Below, piece after piece: positions 24,245 through 35,535 of a stretch of DNA of 64,000 nucleotides. The stretch is from Heterobasidion occidentale (lineage: Eukaryota > Basidiomycota > Agaricomycetes > Russulales > Bondarzewiaceae). The stretch is from the NCBI GenBank assembly GCA_039111635.1, contig JBCAQO010000010.1:124001-188000 (forward strand), given 5' to 3'. Made by a program: the position numbers and the translations under genes. How positions within the stretch are numbered: position 1 is the stretch's first letter; each line of letters opens with the position of its first letter. The notes under the pieces are model-generated. The model did no database searches. It saw only the letters and a program-made list of their open reading frames with translations, and was not told where the DNA came from.

Positions 24245-26960
24245 CGTGGAGGTAAGGCGAAGATGACGGACATGTGCAGCATTCGCGGTTGCTACTTATG
24301 TCGGAAAGTGGTCCTGCTTGTGGGAAGCATCACTTAAATGATCTGCGCCGAGAGTGAAAGCGGGGAATCTCCGAGGCAGATGGGCTCAACAATGGACACA
24401 TCGTCCGCGCTCGTACCATGCCAATGCCTTGCAATGGTCTGTAGGAACATGGAACCTGCCGCGGCTTGAACAGGGCCGGTCTCCAATTTGAAAATATCTT
24501 ATTCCCAGCCTCTCTCGCTCTGTTTACATCGTGTTCTATATTCCTCTTGCTCTCTTTCCTTCACAAAGCCCTTGGTATGCACCATTGAGGCATGGTTAGG
24601 CCCTTCGCACCCAGACCTCACCTTACAAAAGATCCGCGATATCCTCGAACCTCCAATCTGTCACAGCAGATCAAGACACCTCATGCTCGGAACCCTACAC
24701 AGGATGCTCAATAGTAAGAATCCAAATCTTACTAATGTTCATTCCACCTCTGCTCGCCTTAGATGACCCTCAAAACCGTTTCTGCCCTCGCAAAAGAAGA
24801 ATAAAGCGGCACGTAGCATCTGTGGTTTAAGCGTACGGATGAGCAGGAAGGTTGAATCGTGTAGGACGATTTGTTCCAAGCAGGTGCGTCTGCGATCGAT
24901 CACTGATACGTGCGATACAATGAGAGGATTGCACGGGCACAGGGAATTAATGAAGGAATCAGCTCACCTACCCTGTCCACCTTTTCTGTGTCGCCTCCCT
25001 CTCGTTCTCTCCCTCTCTATACCCGTCTTCACATGCTAATCTTTTGCGAACTTAAAGCTGAACTCTGTCCCACACGGTTCTCATTTGTATATTTTCGACT
25101 TGGGCGGTGCGCGGCGATCCACGCCAAGTATTTTCGTCTCCGACAGCTTGCTCAACGATTCCACTTGGTGGTGGCGTACGGTGTCTGGCTGTGGCACAGG
25201 AACGGCGGCAGAATATACGAGGACTGCGGCGGAAACAGCCCTTGACCTACCAACTGTCCATCGACAGGCAGGCCGGCGACGTGGAACGTTTCCTCGTAAT
25301 TGGCAGCTCTTGCCGTAAGGTTGTCTGGGTTAATGGCTGCGCCCTCGTCGGTTGTGTGCCCTCCGTTGGGTAGAGCTGGACCTGGGTCATGCACATTGGG
25401 CATGACAATATCCTTCATAGGTGTATGGCAGTGGTTTTCTTGGAATGATGGTGTTTGGAGGTTGTTCAAAGAGTCGACAGGAAATGGGAAGGCAGTGGAT
25501 TGGTGAATCCGCTGCCTCTTCCTGCCGAGTCTCTTGAAACCCCTTGAAACCTCCAGCCATGACAGAGAGAACCATTGCTTTTTCTTTGTGCCACTGGGTC
25601 ATGCAATCCACGGCGGTGCGATTGGACAAGGAAGCCCAATGTCCTTTGGTGTGGGTATCTGTCTGCTCATTATCCTGTAGCTTGGACCAGACGCGGCTGT
25701 TCGAACATACGTGCGTCACCGATCGCTCTTCTGCCTCATTCTGATACCCGGTGGCAATCAAATGTTTATTTTCCTAGATTTGCAACTGCCACTGGGGATA
25801 CGGCACCTTCCATCTGCTTTGTTCTGGGACGGAGTAATGTCTCATCACGACGCCACACGGAGCTTTCAAAGATCCTCAGCCTCGTGCTTGCGGCAGGCAG
25901 CCTTGATAGTGCTCGGGTTTCCTTTGAAAGTCAAAGAAGGCACTGGTGGACGTTGTTACGCATCCTACCATGGATCGGCAGAACCCGCGTGTGCTTATAG
26001 AACACACGAGAAACTGCACGTGATCAATTTTCGATATGTGTTAGTCAAGCAGCTCACCCTAGGTATGCATTACCTCAGCCCGTCGTTGTGGCTGGTCGTC
26101 AAACTCTCGAGCGTTCATAATTGGCATTCACTCCAAATTCTCGTCATATGTGCCCTCGCATCGTCTCAAGTAGAACAGATTCGTTCACACTCCTAGACAA
26201 ATCAAGTGGTTCACGAGGTTAGTTTGTCTGTGTCTTCAACCGTTCATCTGTAACGTGCAGTGATAAAGCCTTGCTCAAAGCTGAAAATGCTCTGCAAGGG
26301 CTGCGTCGGGTGGTGATGCACAGGACATTTTTTGGACGGCAAAGGTGGTTGTTGATGCAGATATGCCACGATAAGATGTTTCCAGATGTGTACACTGAAA
26401 TTTTGAATGTCTGACGTAGTTACTTGCAGGTCATCCAAGTTCAGCGTACAACCTTGCGGGACTGCGAGCTGGCTTGGGATCTACTAGTGAAGCCCTCTCA
26501 ACTTATCGTGTGCTATCTCCTGCATAGTGATACAAGGCTTTGTTATGGGAGTGCACAACTTCTTCAGTGGTCGGGCTCAAAGTGAGGAATGGTCTTGTAC
26601 GTGCTATTTTCTATTACTTCTCTGTGCTCTCTGCCTTTCACAGGAGGGGACACCTGCGAACATGCAGACTTCCTGTCACTGCTTGGTGGACGGCACTGAC
26701 GTCCGGCTTTCAAACCACTCCATTGTTGGCTTTGCGGACACTGTTGGCAAACGTATTGAACGGCGATCCAATTTTTACTGTTCAATGTATTACAGAAATG
26801 TCGAGGTGAGCTTGTCAAGGATGTTGCAAGGGCCGACTAAAAGCGACCTAGGCGACCTTCAAATTGACCCAGTCAGTATGCTCCTGCGCAGTGGAAGAGA
26901 CGTTGCAGCAGTCTGCAACAGAAAATGTCTTCTCACTTGGCTCTCTAATGAGTAATTACA
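24245..26960. other. Intergenic region with no confirmed gene
   Basis: About 2.7 kb between P450 B and HMG-CoA lyase. Short open stretches occur on both strands, but none shows a known domain, clear exon chain or repeat. 26250-26400 has a coding-like plus-strand stretch (FFGRQRWLLMQICHDKMFPD) of unknown origin. It may hold decayed genes. A weak minus-strand candidate is listed separately. Confidence 0.4.
25152..25761 (-). CDS. Possible hypothetical gene, two overlapping frames
   Basis: Two overlapping minus-strand open stretches could be joined by a frame change or intron near 25400. The first starts MIATGYQNEAEERSVTHVC. The second includes VHDPGPALPNGGHTTDEG. Composition looks more protein-like than the opposite strand, but no family was recognised, no start context stands out and there is no clear splice pair. 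This may be a decayed gene or chance. Confidence 0.22.
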
Positions 26961-27266
26961 AACTCTGTCGCGCTCTACGAGTGGTATCACTGCGCAAGCT
27001 CTGATTTGGGCGTATGTAGACTTGGTACATATAGATACAGCAATCAATTGCAGTCTGACTTGCGAGTGTGCCGAGCGCTGAGAGGGAGAGAACTTGAGTT
27101 CACGCCCGGCCGACGAAAGCCGAGGCCAATAAGCACATGACCGCGACGCGCTGTGGGCACCGCGCCGACCCTTGCAGCTCGTTATAAGCCCTCTCTCCTC
27201 GTCCGGCACCCTCACCGACCCATCCACACATCCCTCAAGCGCCGCATTATCGCAACCGCATCCACG

Positions 27267-28611
27267 ATGATACCACGCTGGCCCAGCACCCCACGCTCCA
27301 TCCAACTCGCCGCGCACCACCACAGCGCATTGCGCCGGCACGGATCTCGCCTCGCCTCTGTGCACGCACGGACGTACGCAACCCCCACCACCCACAGCAG
27401 CAGCAGCGACTTCGTCAATATCGTAGAGGTTGGCCCGCGCGACGGGCTGCAGAACGAAAAGGCGGTCATCCCGCCCGCGACGAAGGTCGAGCTCATCAAC
27501 AGGCTAGCGCGCGCGGGCATGCGCGCACCATCGAGGTCGGCAGCTTCGTCAGCCCCAAGTGGGTCCCGCAGGTGCGTCTGTCTCTGTATGCGGGTGCACG
27601 CGGGCGCGCGGCGCTCCCGGTCATGGTTCTTTGTTCTTGCACCCGCTCGGCGCTGACGCCCCCGACGCGGGGCAGATGGCAGGCACGGCGGACGTCGTGC
27701 GCCAGATGGACCTCCACCCTGGCGTGACCTACCAAGCCCTCGTACCCAACGCGCACGGCCTCTCCGCCGCCCTCCCCTTCCTCCCCCCAGCTCCAGTTCC
27801 AGTAGCCCGATGGCGCCCCCGCGCGCCTGACCGAGGTCTCCATCTTCACCGCCGCAACGGACGCCTTCTCGCTCGCGAACACAAACGCGACCGTCGCCGC
27901 TTCCCTCGCGCGTCTCGCGCCCGTCGCCCGCGCCGCGCTCGACGCGGGCGCGCGCGTGCGCGGGTACGTGAGCGTCGCGGTCGCGTGCCCGTACAGCGGC
28001 GCAGTCGACGCGGAGCGGGTGCGCGACGTCGCGCGGGAGCTGCTCGAGATGGGGTGCTACGAGGTCAGCCTCGGGGACACGACGGGCGAGGGCACGCCCG
28101 CGACCGTGGGCCACATGCTCGAGACGGTCCTCGCCCGGTGTCCGTGGACAAGCTTGCCGTAAGCTCTAGCTTTCCTCGCTCCTCCCCCACTGACTGGTCT
28201 GTCTCTTCCGTGCTCCTGCAGGGACATGTAAGTCCTCCGTCTCCTGAGTTTCATCCTCTTACCTCGCCGCCGCTGCCTTAGTTCCACGACACCTTCGGCA
28301 TGGGCGTCGCCAACGCGCTCGCGGCGCTCTCGCTCGGCCTGCGCACGCTCGACGCCTCCGTCGGCGGGCTCGGCGGGGCCCGTACTCGCCCGGCGCGACG
28401 GGCAACGTCGCGACCGAGGACGTGCTCTACGCGCTGCGCGGCTCGCGGTACAACCGCCGCGGGCGACCTCGATCGGCTCGTCGAGACCGGGCGATGGATC
28501 TCGGAGGTGCTCGGGCGGGAGAACGCGAGTCTGGTCGGGAGGGCGCTGACCGCGCGGAAGCGGCGCGACGAGGAGAAGCGGAAGCAGAAGGGGGAAACGG
28601 CGAGGTTGTGA
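27267..28611 (+). CDS. Hydroxymethylglutaryl-CoA lyase, frame-broken as assembled
   Basis: Cleaves HMG-CoA to acetyl-CoA and acetoacetate, the last step of leucine breakdown. Start 27267 gives an Arg/Ser/His-rich presequence ending HARTYATPT, typical of mitochondrial import, then IVEVGPRDGLQNEKAVIPP (catalytic Arg-Asp). Intron 27572-27675 follows SFVSPKWVPQ. Downstream come MAGTADVVRQMDLHPGVTYQ, VSIFTAATDAFSLANTNAT, VRGYVSVAVACPYSGAVDA, MGCYEVSLGDTTGEGTP, GHFHDTFGMGVANALAALS and a C-terminus ending ARL. A 6-nt exon (28222-28227) sits between introns 28159-28221 and 28228-28281. Frame changes at about 27518, 27787, 27808, 28145, 28378 and 28450 break the frame, several at homopolymers. The 28378 break falls at the catalytic Cys codon in the GGLGGC loop. 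ARL fits the PTS1 consensus, so dual mitochondrial and peroxisomal targeting is likely. Confidence 0.88.
28222..28227 (+). other. 6-nt microexon (GGACAT, Gly-His) in HMG-CoA lyase
   Basis: Intron 28159-28221 (GTAAGC...GCAG) and intron 28228-28281 (GTAAGT...TTAG) enclose six bases that encode Gly-His. Joining ...KLA, GH and FHDTFGMG restores the conserved lyase block with its His-x-His-Asp motif. No other use of the splice sites keeps both the motif and the frame. Confidence 0.75.
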
Positions 28612-28853
28612 GTGGGGGGGTTACGAGTCGACGGTGCGTGGTGTACGATCGATGTATACATATACACAACACATGTAGAATACGATGCTGCTCTCGCTCT
28701 ACTGCAATGACTAAGCCTCTACAAGCCGCCATATCGCGCGCGGCACCTTCAACGCACATACATACATTACACATATATACACATTACACACGCATAAAAG
28801 CAAACTCGTCGATCCAAGCTCGCTCCTCGCGCCCGCACCCACTCGCCCGCAAC

Positions 28854-30607
28854 CTATAGCCTGCTCTTCGCGCCCGCGCCGGCGTCCCCGCGCGGTTGCG
28901 ACGCGGGGTGGACGAGCGCGGCCCAGACGTGCTCCGCGACGCCCACCGGGTTCACCTGCGGCACCTGCGGACGGCGCACGGCGGAGGAAGGGGAGAGGGA
29001 ACGCGGAACGGGGGCGTGGCGGAAGGCGGGGAGGAGAAGAGATGCGGATCAGCAACAGAAGAGCGAGGCACGAAGATCGACGGCCGAGGGCGCTCGCGGC
29101 TGCCCCCACAGGCCTGAGCCGAACGCGGCGCGGTGCCGCACGACAGGCGCGACACACGAGAGCACGGCAGGCGAGGGAGGGGGAAAAAGGGAGAGGCAGG
29201 GGGGGGACACTCACGAGGTGGCCGCCGCCCTCGATGGCGGTGACGGACTTGAAGCGGCCCTGCGCGGCGTCGGCGATGAGCGCCGTGCGGTTCGACATGG
29301 GCCTGTCGAGGAATCGGTCATGCGTCAGTCTGCGCTCACGACGCTATGCGATGCGATGCGACGCGATGTGGAAGCGGCGCAGAGGGCGCGCGCGAGAGAG
29401 AAAAGGGGGGGGGAGAGGAGAGAAGAGGGGGGGGAGGACGCACACGTAGTCTGCGATGGCGCCAAAGACGGCGTGCGTGGGCACGTCGGCGCAAAAAGTG
29501 GCAAGGTAGCGCAGGGCGGCGAAGCGCCCGTGGCTGTCGCGGTAGGTCGCCTGCGGTGCGGACAGCGCGCAGGATGTCGGCGCGTCGGGGGCGGAAAGTC
29601 AGCGTGAGGGTGTTCAGAGGGGGCAGCGGGCACGCACGGCTTCCTGTATTTTTGTGCACGTGAGGGTGACGCCCTGCTTGTCTGGGTAGGTTAGTGTCGG
29701 GAGGTCGCGCAGGCCGTGCTTCTACACCCGCCCCGCTTATCCATGAGCACTCGCGCACGCATTCACGCTCTCGCACGGGGGAGGGCACTCACCACGTGCA
29801 ATTCCAGCACGCGCGGATCCCAATCCTTGAACGAGCGCGCCACGAACAGCTCCCGCGCAGCCTCGCGGCTGGGCCAGACGTCCCTGCGCTTGGCTGCGTT
29901 CTGCTCGAGGAAGTTGCCCGCGAAGGCGGCGTCGGCGGCGGTCGCCTCGGTGATGAGCATCGGCTCGACGAGGACGGCGGCCTCGAAGCGCGGGGCGGGG
30001 GTGTACGTGCGTGTGAGCACGCTGGGCGGGGTCAGCCGGGGTCAGCCTGGGCAGGGATGGGGATGGAGGTGGAGGAGAGGGACGGACAGGGCGATGGCGC
30101 CGAAGGAGTGGCCGACGGCGACGAGGCGGCGGCGCGTAAAGTCGACGGGGATGCCGGAGCCGTGTCCGGCGAGGAAGCGGTGGATCGCGAGCGCGTACTC
30201 GTCCCACGCGACTGTGAAGCGGAAGCGCGCTGTCAACCCACCCGGTCCAGGGACCGCGCGCGGGACGGACAGACGGAGGGACGGGACTCACAGACGGGCT
30301 CGTAGCCGAAGCGCAGCGTCGCCTCGTTGAGGAGCGCGCCCGCGCCGTGGTTCGGCGCGTCGATCGCCCACGCCTCGCGCACGCGCAGCCGCGGGCCGCC
30401 GATGCTCGCCGCCGTGCCGAGCAGCCCAAAGAGGTCGTCCAGGAAGGGCTCCCAGTGCTCCTTGTGGAAGCCCGTCCCGTGCGCGAGGATCAGCGTCACC
30501 CCGTCCTCCTGCGACAGCGACGGGTGCCAGTACCGCTTCGCGGGCACCAGCAGCGGGTAGGCGGGGCGCGCGTCGAACACGTACGACTCGGAGCACAGGG
30601 TGGTCAT
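28854..30607 (-). CDS. Alpha/beta hydrolase (Lpx1-like), C-terminal SRL
   Basis: Start at 30607 (MTTLCSESYVFDARPAYPLL). The exons join without frame changes. Motifs: the oxyanion turn LILAHGTGFHKEHWEPF, a WAIDAPNHG strand, the nucleophile elbow VGHSFGAIAL (Ser nucleophile), VLVEPMLITEAT, the acid-residue region PTHAVFGAIADYV and the catalytic His in AIEGGGHL. The last exon encodes VNPVGVAEHVWAALVHP and ends KSRL. SRL is a canonical PTS1. Together with the HGTGF motif it suggests a peroxisomal lipase or esterase like yeast Lpx1. It is convergent with HMG-CoA lyase, 242 bp between stops. An upstream in-frame Met at 30733 is possible, but 30607 fits the family better. Substrate is unknown. Confidence 0.82.
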
Positions 30608-30830
30608 CGCGTGGAGTATGTGTGTGGGGGGTGGATGGAGAGAGGGACGGGCAAGTGTGGGGAGATGTGTGGGGAGAGTGAGAGGCCGGAAGGCGAAGGA
30701 GGGAACGACGTCGGACTTATCACATGCCCACATCGCGCTAGCAGCGTCGAATCACGATCGCCTCGGGGCGGCGGCACTCATCCCCGACCATCGTGTCGCC
30801 AGACCCGTCTTCGCAAACCATCCTGAGCAA

Positions 30831-30848
30831 CGACGACGACGACGACGA
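30831..30848 (+). repeat. (CGA)n microsatellite
   Basis: Six tandem CGA units in the upstream region of the hydrolase gene. Confidence 0.85.
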
Positions 30849-31695
30849 GCCATGGCGTTGAGTAGAAAGAGAGCAACGCGTGTGCGTCCGTTTCAGCCAC
30901 CGACCAGGTTCCAAGCAGAGCAGTCCGACACCTCACTGACGCTCAATTCCAAGACCAGATATCGTCCTCGCTCGTGCTTCCCATCCTTCAGCCATCGGAT
31001 CCGATCTCGTCCCAATCTTGACATCGAAGCCTTGTAGATTTGCGACGAACGCTCACGCAGGCAGCCGAGCCGCCGCCGTCAGCCGCACAGTGTCTACTTG
31101 CTCGAGCTCACCACATGCTCTCTGTCCTCCGGCAGGGCTACCGGCTCCTCGCTCCATCCTCAAAATACGCAACGAGCCAAAGCCCAAAGAACATATGCGC
31201 TCCCTAGGAACAGGCGCGCCCGACTCGTCCGCGCCGCCTATAGACCCCGCCTCGTGCGTTGACAGCCCACCAAACCCTCTCCTCCGCACGTCCACATTCG
31301 ACGAGCCCCTCACCCGCAGCCCAAACGCCAGACGCGCGCGACTTTGCCGTCAGCGTTCTGCGCAGCCCAATACACGTCGCGTCGCACTGACCGAGCCCAC
31401 GCGCCACGCCTCGCGCGCATAGGCATCCCGGACTCTACGTGGACACTCACGTCCGCGCCCACGCACGCGCCGTCTATGCTCTCTGCCCTCGGTCTCGAAT
31501 TCAATTCTCAAGGTCTATGGGTCCTCGTCCCATCTGCTTTGTGCGCGTCGTCCATCGCCCCACCACGCCGCTGTCCTCGTTCGTTCCCAGCTCGTGCCCT
31601 CCGCGATAACTCGGCCCTCGCCTGCTGTTTCGTGCGCGCTGCGGGCGTCCACGCGTCCGCGTCGAGGACACGCGCGAGTATGAGCACCCCTGCGT

Positions 31696-31750
<55 letters not shown>
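31696..31750 (+). repeat. (CTGC)n microsatellite, about 14 units
   Basis: About 55 bp of uninterrupted CTGC, followed by CTGT variants. A second weaker CTGC/CTGT cluster lies at about 31921-31948. Confidence 0.95.
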
Positions 31751-31752
<2 letters not shown>

Positions 31753-32957
31753 TGTCGTCGCGCACTGCACGTCCACCAAGGACAGCAGCAGTCCGAAAAG
31801 ACGAACGGCCGGTGGGCCGCTTCTTTGCGCGAGTCCTCTGGCCGCTGAGAGTTCTTGCGACGCCAGTGGACCTGGAACTGTCTGTGTCTCCTTGAGTACG
31901 TCGCTCGTGCACCTCGATTCTGCCTGTCTGTCTGCCTTCCTGCCTGCCTACGACGGCGTCGCGCGCGGTGGAGCCTCGCGGGCCGACATCGTCGGACGCG
32001 CCGCGGCCATTTTCGTAGTCTGTCGATCGGTTTCGGTCCTACGATGGCGACGGGGGTGCGAGATGGCTGCCGCGGGTTCGTGCGCGGCCTCTTCTATCTC
32101 GCGAGTGGCTGATATCCAGCCCATTTCGAGCGAGAGCACAGGGGACCACGGCCGCGATATTGGAGGTAAGCGCCATCCCTAGGTCAGAGCGCGTCGTTCT
32201 CTGGGCAAGGACGACCATACAGGCTGGTGAGCGGGGCGAGCAGGTCCTTTGCACCGCGTCGTGAGTGCACGCATCGTCGTCTGCGGGCAGGGAGTTCTGC
32301 TGGCCGGGGCCTCGAAGGAAGGTCCAACGCGTCTGGTCGTGTGTACGCAGGGCCAGCGGTTTGATGCACGGCGAGGGCGAGATCCTGGGCCGCGTCTGCA
32401 GGCTCGCCTTGGTGCGCTGGGTGCTCGTCGACCTGCGTCCCCTGCACGCGGCGTCGTGACATCGAGAGCACGCCAGGTTCCTCAGGGCCCTGGACACACA
32501 CACGAGGGAATATGAGACTCAGGTAGATATTTGATATTTTTCTGACACTTGGTGGGAGGCAAAGCGCCAAAGGCGAGGAAGGTAGCCCGTCTGAGCGCGC
32601 GCGCCCGGGCAAGTAGCAACGTCTCGTCTCACATTCTCCCGTATTTCTCGAGGGCTATATGCGTGTACTATTTAGCAATGTTGTCGTGAATGCAAATGTC
32701 GTAGTATACTACAGGATTTCATTCTGAGCGTGGGTGAGGAATGTTCTAGCGAGTTCAGCGCCAGCCGAGAACGCGCGCGCCAGCAAAATTGCCTCCGCCC
32801 GCCATGTCCTCCGTCCTCCACCCCTCCATCTCCCCTCTCTACCCATCCACAACCCACCACTCTATTGCGACTTGACCTTCATCACTTGCGACGCCGTCGC
32901 CAACCACATCCAAACCAAGTACATACATACCAAGTAGCCGTCAAGGCTCCTAGCACG

Positions 32958-33937
32958 ATGTTCGGCTGCTGCGTCGCCGGCCGCCTCCTCCAGACCAACC
33001 TGCAGCAGATCGACGACACCCACGCCGCGTTCGAGCTCCCCGCCGCGGGCTCCATCAACCACATCTGCGTTTTCCTCCTCGGGACAGGTGCGTCGCCCTC
33101 ATCCAGACCACCCTCTCTCTCTCCACGTCCAACATCCTATGTTCTCTTTTTTTCCTCTTTTCTTGACGAGTCGAGGGCCGTGGATCGTGTGCTGATCTAT
33201 CTCCTTTTTTGTTGTTGACGGTGGCATCGCAGTGCCGTTCCCAGAAGGCTACGGCGCGACCGTGCATTTCTTCTGGCCCGGGCGCGGCTTCCAGCTGCTC
33301 GGAATGTACGTGCTCTCTCTCTCTCCAACACCCACCCACCCACACCCGCCTCGCGTCCACTCACGGCATACCCACCTGCTTAATACCCCACAGGCTCTCC
33401 AACGACAAGCCCTCCGCCATCTTCCGCCTCCGCGGCACCTTCACCTCCCCCATCTCCCCCACCTCGTCCACCCAGCCCACCCATCCACACGCCCTCTTCT
33501 CCTCCGCTCCGCCCTCCGGCGCGTCCGACGACGTGACCGCCGTCCTCGGCCTCTCCATCGAGCCCCTCGACCAGATCTACGCGCAAACCGGCGCGCTCGC
33601 CAAAACGGGCGCGGCCCCGTCGTCGTCGTCGACCTCGGCGCTGGTGCCCGCAGGCGCAGCGGCGCCCCCCGAAGCGTCGCTCCTCGCGGAGCGCGTCGCG
33701 CGGCACCTCGTGAACTACGTCTCGGGCTTCGTGTCTAGCTCCGGGCCCCCCGCCTCGGGGATGGACATGGACACGAGCGCTGGTGCCGGAGCCGGAGTTG
33801 GAGGTGGGGCGGGGGGCGCGGGGGGTTTGGTGCGCCCGGAGAGCACGGTGCCGCTGGGTTTGATCGCGCGGTGGTACGAGGGCTTCGTGGCGAAGGTGCG
33901 CGCGGGCGGGGTCGGGTTTCTGGAGCGGGTCGAGTGA
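32958..33937 (+). CDS. Hikeshi / OPI10 family, Hsp70 nuclear import carrier
   Basis: Hikeshi carries Hsp70 proteins into the nucleus during heat stress; the yeast relative is Opi10. Three exons: 32958-33087, 33233-33305 and 33394-33937, all GT-AG, giving 248 residues with no frame break. The N-terminus MFGCCVAGRLLQTNLQQIDD, then FELPAAGSINHICVFLLGT, PFPEGYGATVHFFWPGRGFQ and SNDKPSAIFRLRGTF are the conserved Hikeshi core. IARWYEGFVAKVRAGGVGFL is the C-terminal helix. The protein is longer than the usual 200 or so residues because of an Ala/Ser/Gly/Pro-rich segment between the core and the C-terminal helix. The neighbouring genes do not suggest a shared pathway. Confidence 0.92.
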
Positions 33938-34888
33938 GCGCGGACGGCGCGAGGGAGGGGAATGTGGTGGTGTCGAGATGCGCATATATGATATGGGTTG
34001 GAAACGCAGTGAGGTAGCTGTTGGGGGAGAGAGGGACATGCTGATGCGCGTATGATGGGCTGGGAAGAGGTGAACACGGTTGGTTTGCTCGGGCTTGCGG
34101 TGCCACGGCGCGATGAGGTGCGCTTTCTCGTCTGTGCGGAATGCCGATCCGGCTGGTCTGACGCTTTTGCTTGTGGACGGGAACAGAGTACGGCGTGTCG
34201 GATCCATAAGTCACAAGTGTACAAACCGGGACGATGGTGGATCTCTGTCTTTTTTGTCCTTATTCTCAAAAGTCTTGTAATAGACCGCCTCCGCGCACGA
34301 CGATGCACACGCGTATACAGGTATGGGACACAACACGCGCGCGCTTGAGCGAGACGACTATGCAGGTTTCATGCAAACCTCATCAACGCCCACGACGCAT
34401 GTCGAACGACGCGCAGCACGACGACACTGTCTTCTGCGTCGTGTATGCGAACAGCGCGGAGTGAATGAGACTAGACGTCCCATCCGGGCTAACGCGATAT
34501 TGCCAGGGCGCGTGCAGCATTGCTCGGCGACCCGACGACGTCCATCTTGCGCCGATCGCTGTCGCTTGCGGTTGCGCCAGCGCCGAGCTCCTCACGTGAG
34601 CGTGTACATACTACGATTCGCTCATCTCAAGGCACGGATGTGCACCCGGCCAGGTGCGTGAGCATACCACACATTCGATGCATGTCCCTCTCTTTCAACC
34701 GCACGCGCTCTGTACTATGGTGCACACGTGAGGGTCGTACAGAGCGAATGCACCCCAGTGTTCGCAAATGGGCCATCGGTCGTGTTGGATAATTGTGCGC
34801 AGAAATATCTGGTGGAGGTATACACTACGTACGGCTGCTTCGTGACTACAATGTACACATCAAACATAGAAGAAGATACTGGTCCGGA
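33938..34888. other. Intergenic, nothing recognised
   Basis: Downstream of Hikeshi no coding frame with recognisable content, repeat or RNA gene could be supported. Confidence 0.5.
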
Positions 34889-35060
34889 TCACTGCGGCTG
34901 CGAGGGACGATAACACTCGTGCCAAGACGTGCCATGAACAAATTGACTAAGATCGAGCTGTGCAACTTCCCTTCCTATGACCATCTTGAGCCTTGCACCA
35001 GTCCACAGCCTGTCACGGTATGCAGCTGGCACCCAGAATAATAATTCTGATCCTGGACCC
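34889..35060 (-). pseudogene. NACHT-WD40 (NWD) protein, C-terminal tail 1
   Basis: Minus-strand reading gives SELLFWVPAAYRDRLW, then MVIGREVAQLDLSQFVHGTS and WHECY. This is the characteristic end of basidiomycete NWD (NLR-like) proteins after the last WD40 blade, recognised from memory of the family. Upstream (35061-35280) no WD40 repeats can be read, so only the tail remains. It is paralogous to the tail at 38320-38480. Confidence 0.6.
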
Positions 35061-35535
35061 ACTACACCCCCAGCGCTTCGTATGAAAATATTCTCGGTGA
35101 GTGATCCGAGCGTGGTGCTCGGGCGTGTGATCAGAAATAAAGCCGAGTGAAACGAGAAAAAAGTTGAGAATTCGCTTCTCAGCACCACGCGGGTATCAGA
35201 CAGGGAATACTTCTGAGATAGCGAAATCTCAGAAAAAAGCTGAGATTCGCTCTGAGAACCATTCTCAATCACCTTTTGATTATGTCATGTTCGGTCCGTT
35301 TGCCGGCCTTCAGATTATCTGTCCGACAACAAGGCATACTTGTGAACGAATCAATGCTCAAGAAACCATTCGTATTAAGTACAAAACTTGCGGAAAACAT
35401 CCCGCACTCGTCAAGGAAGTTCGGTGTGAGTCAATTTAACGAGTGATCACGGTATACAAGACATTCAAGAACAAAAGCAATACCCAAGCATGTGTTCACA
35501 AGCGAGAATGAAGGAGACTTTCAGTTATTTGCGGG
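35061..35535. other. Spacer, nothing recognised
   Basis: Contains short reiterated TCAGAAAAAAGCTGAGATTC-like and GAGAATTCGCTTCTCAG-like imperfect palindromes at about 35150-35270, but no gene could be supported. Confidence 0.4.

Larger units (their letters stand above)
30608..32957. other. GC-rich intergenic region, no supported gene
   Basis: About 2.3 kb between the hydrolase and Hikeshi, presumably containing both promoters. Many overlapping open stretches on both strands come from high GC content and few stops. None shows a domain or consistent exon chain. It contains two simple repeats listed separately. Confidence 0.5.

Noticed and set aside
27212..28114. Long minus-strand open frame opposite HMG-CoA lyase
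   Set aside because: It is the antisense shadow of a GC-rich coding region. The plus strand has clear family motifs.
28896..30826. Several plus-strand open frames opposite the alpha/beta hydrolase
   Set aside because: Low-complexity Arg/Gly/Ala frames antisense to a well-supported gene.
31344..31912. Open frames on both strands rich in Cys/Leu/Pro or Arg/Gln/Ala
   Set aside because: They arise from the CTGC microsatellite and GC-rich surroundings; there is no domain or splice structure.
32184..32612. Minus-strand 142-codon frame upstream of Hikeshi
   Set aside because: Biased GC-driven composition, no domain, and overlapping equally long frames on the other strand.
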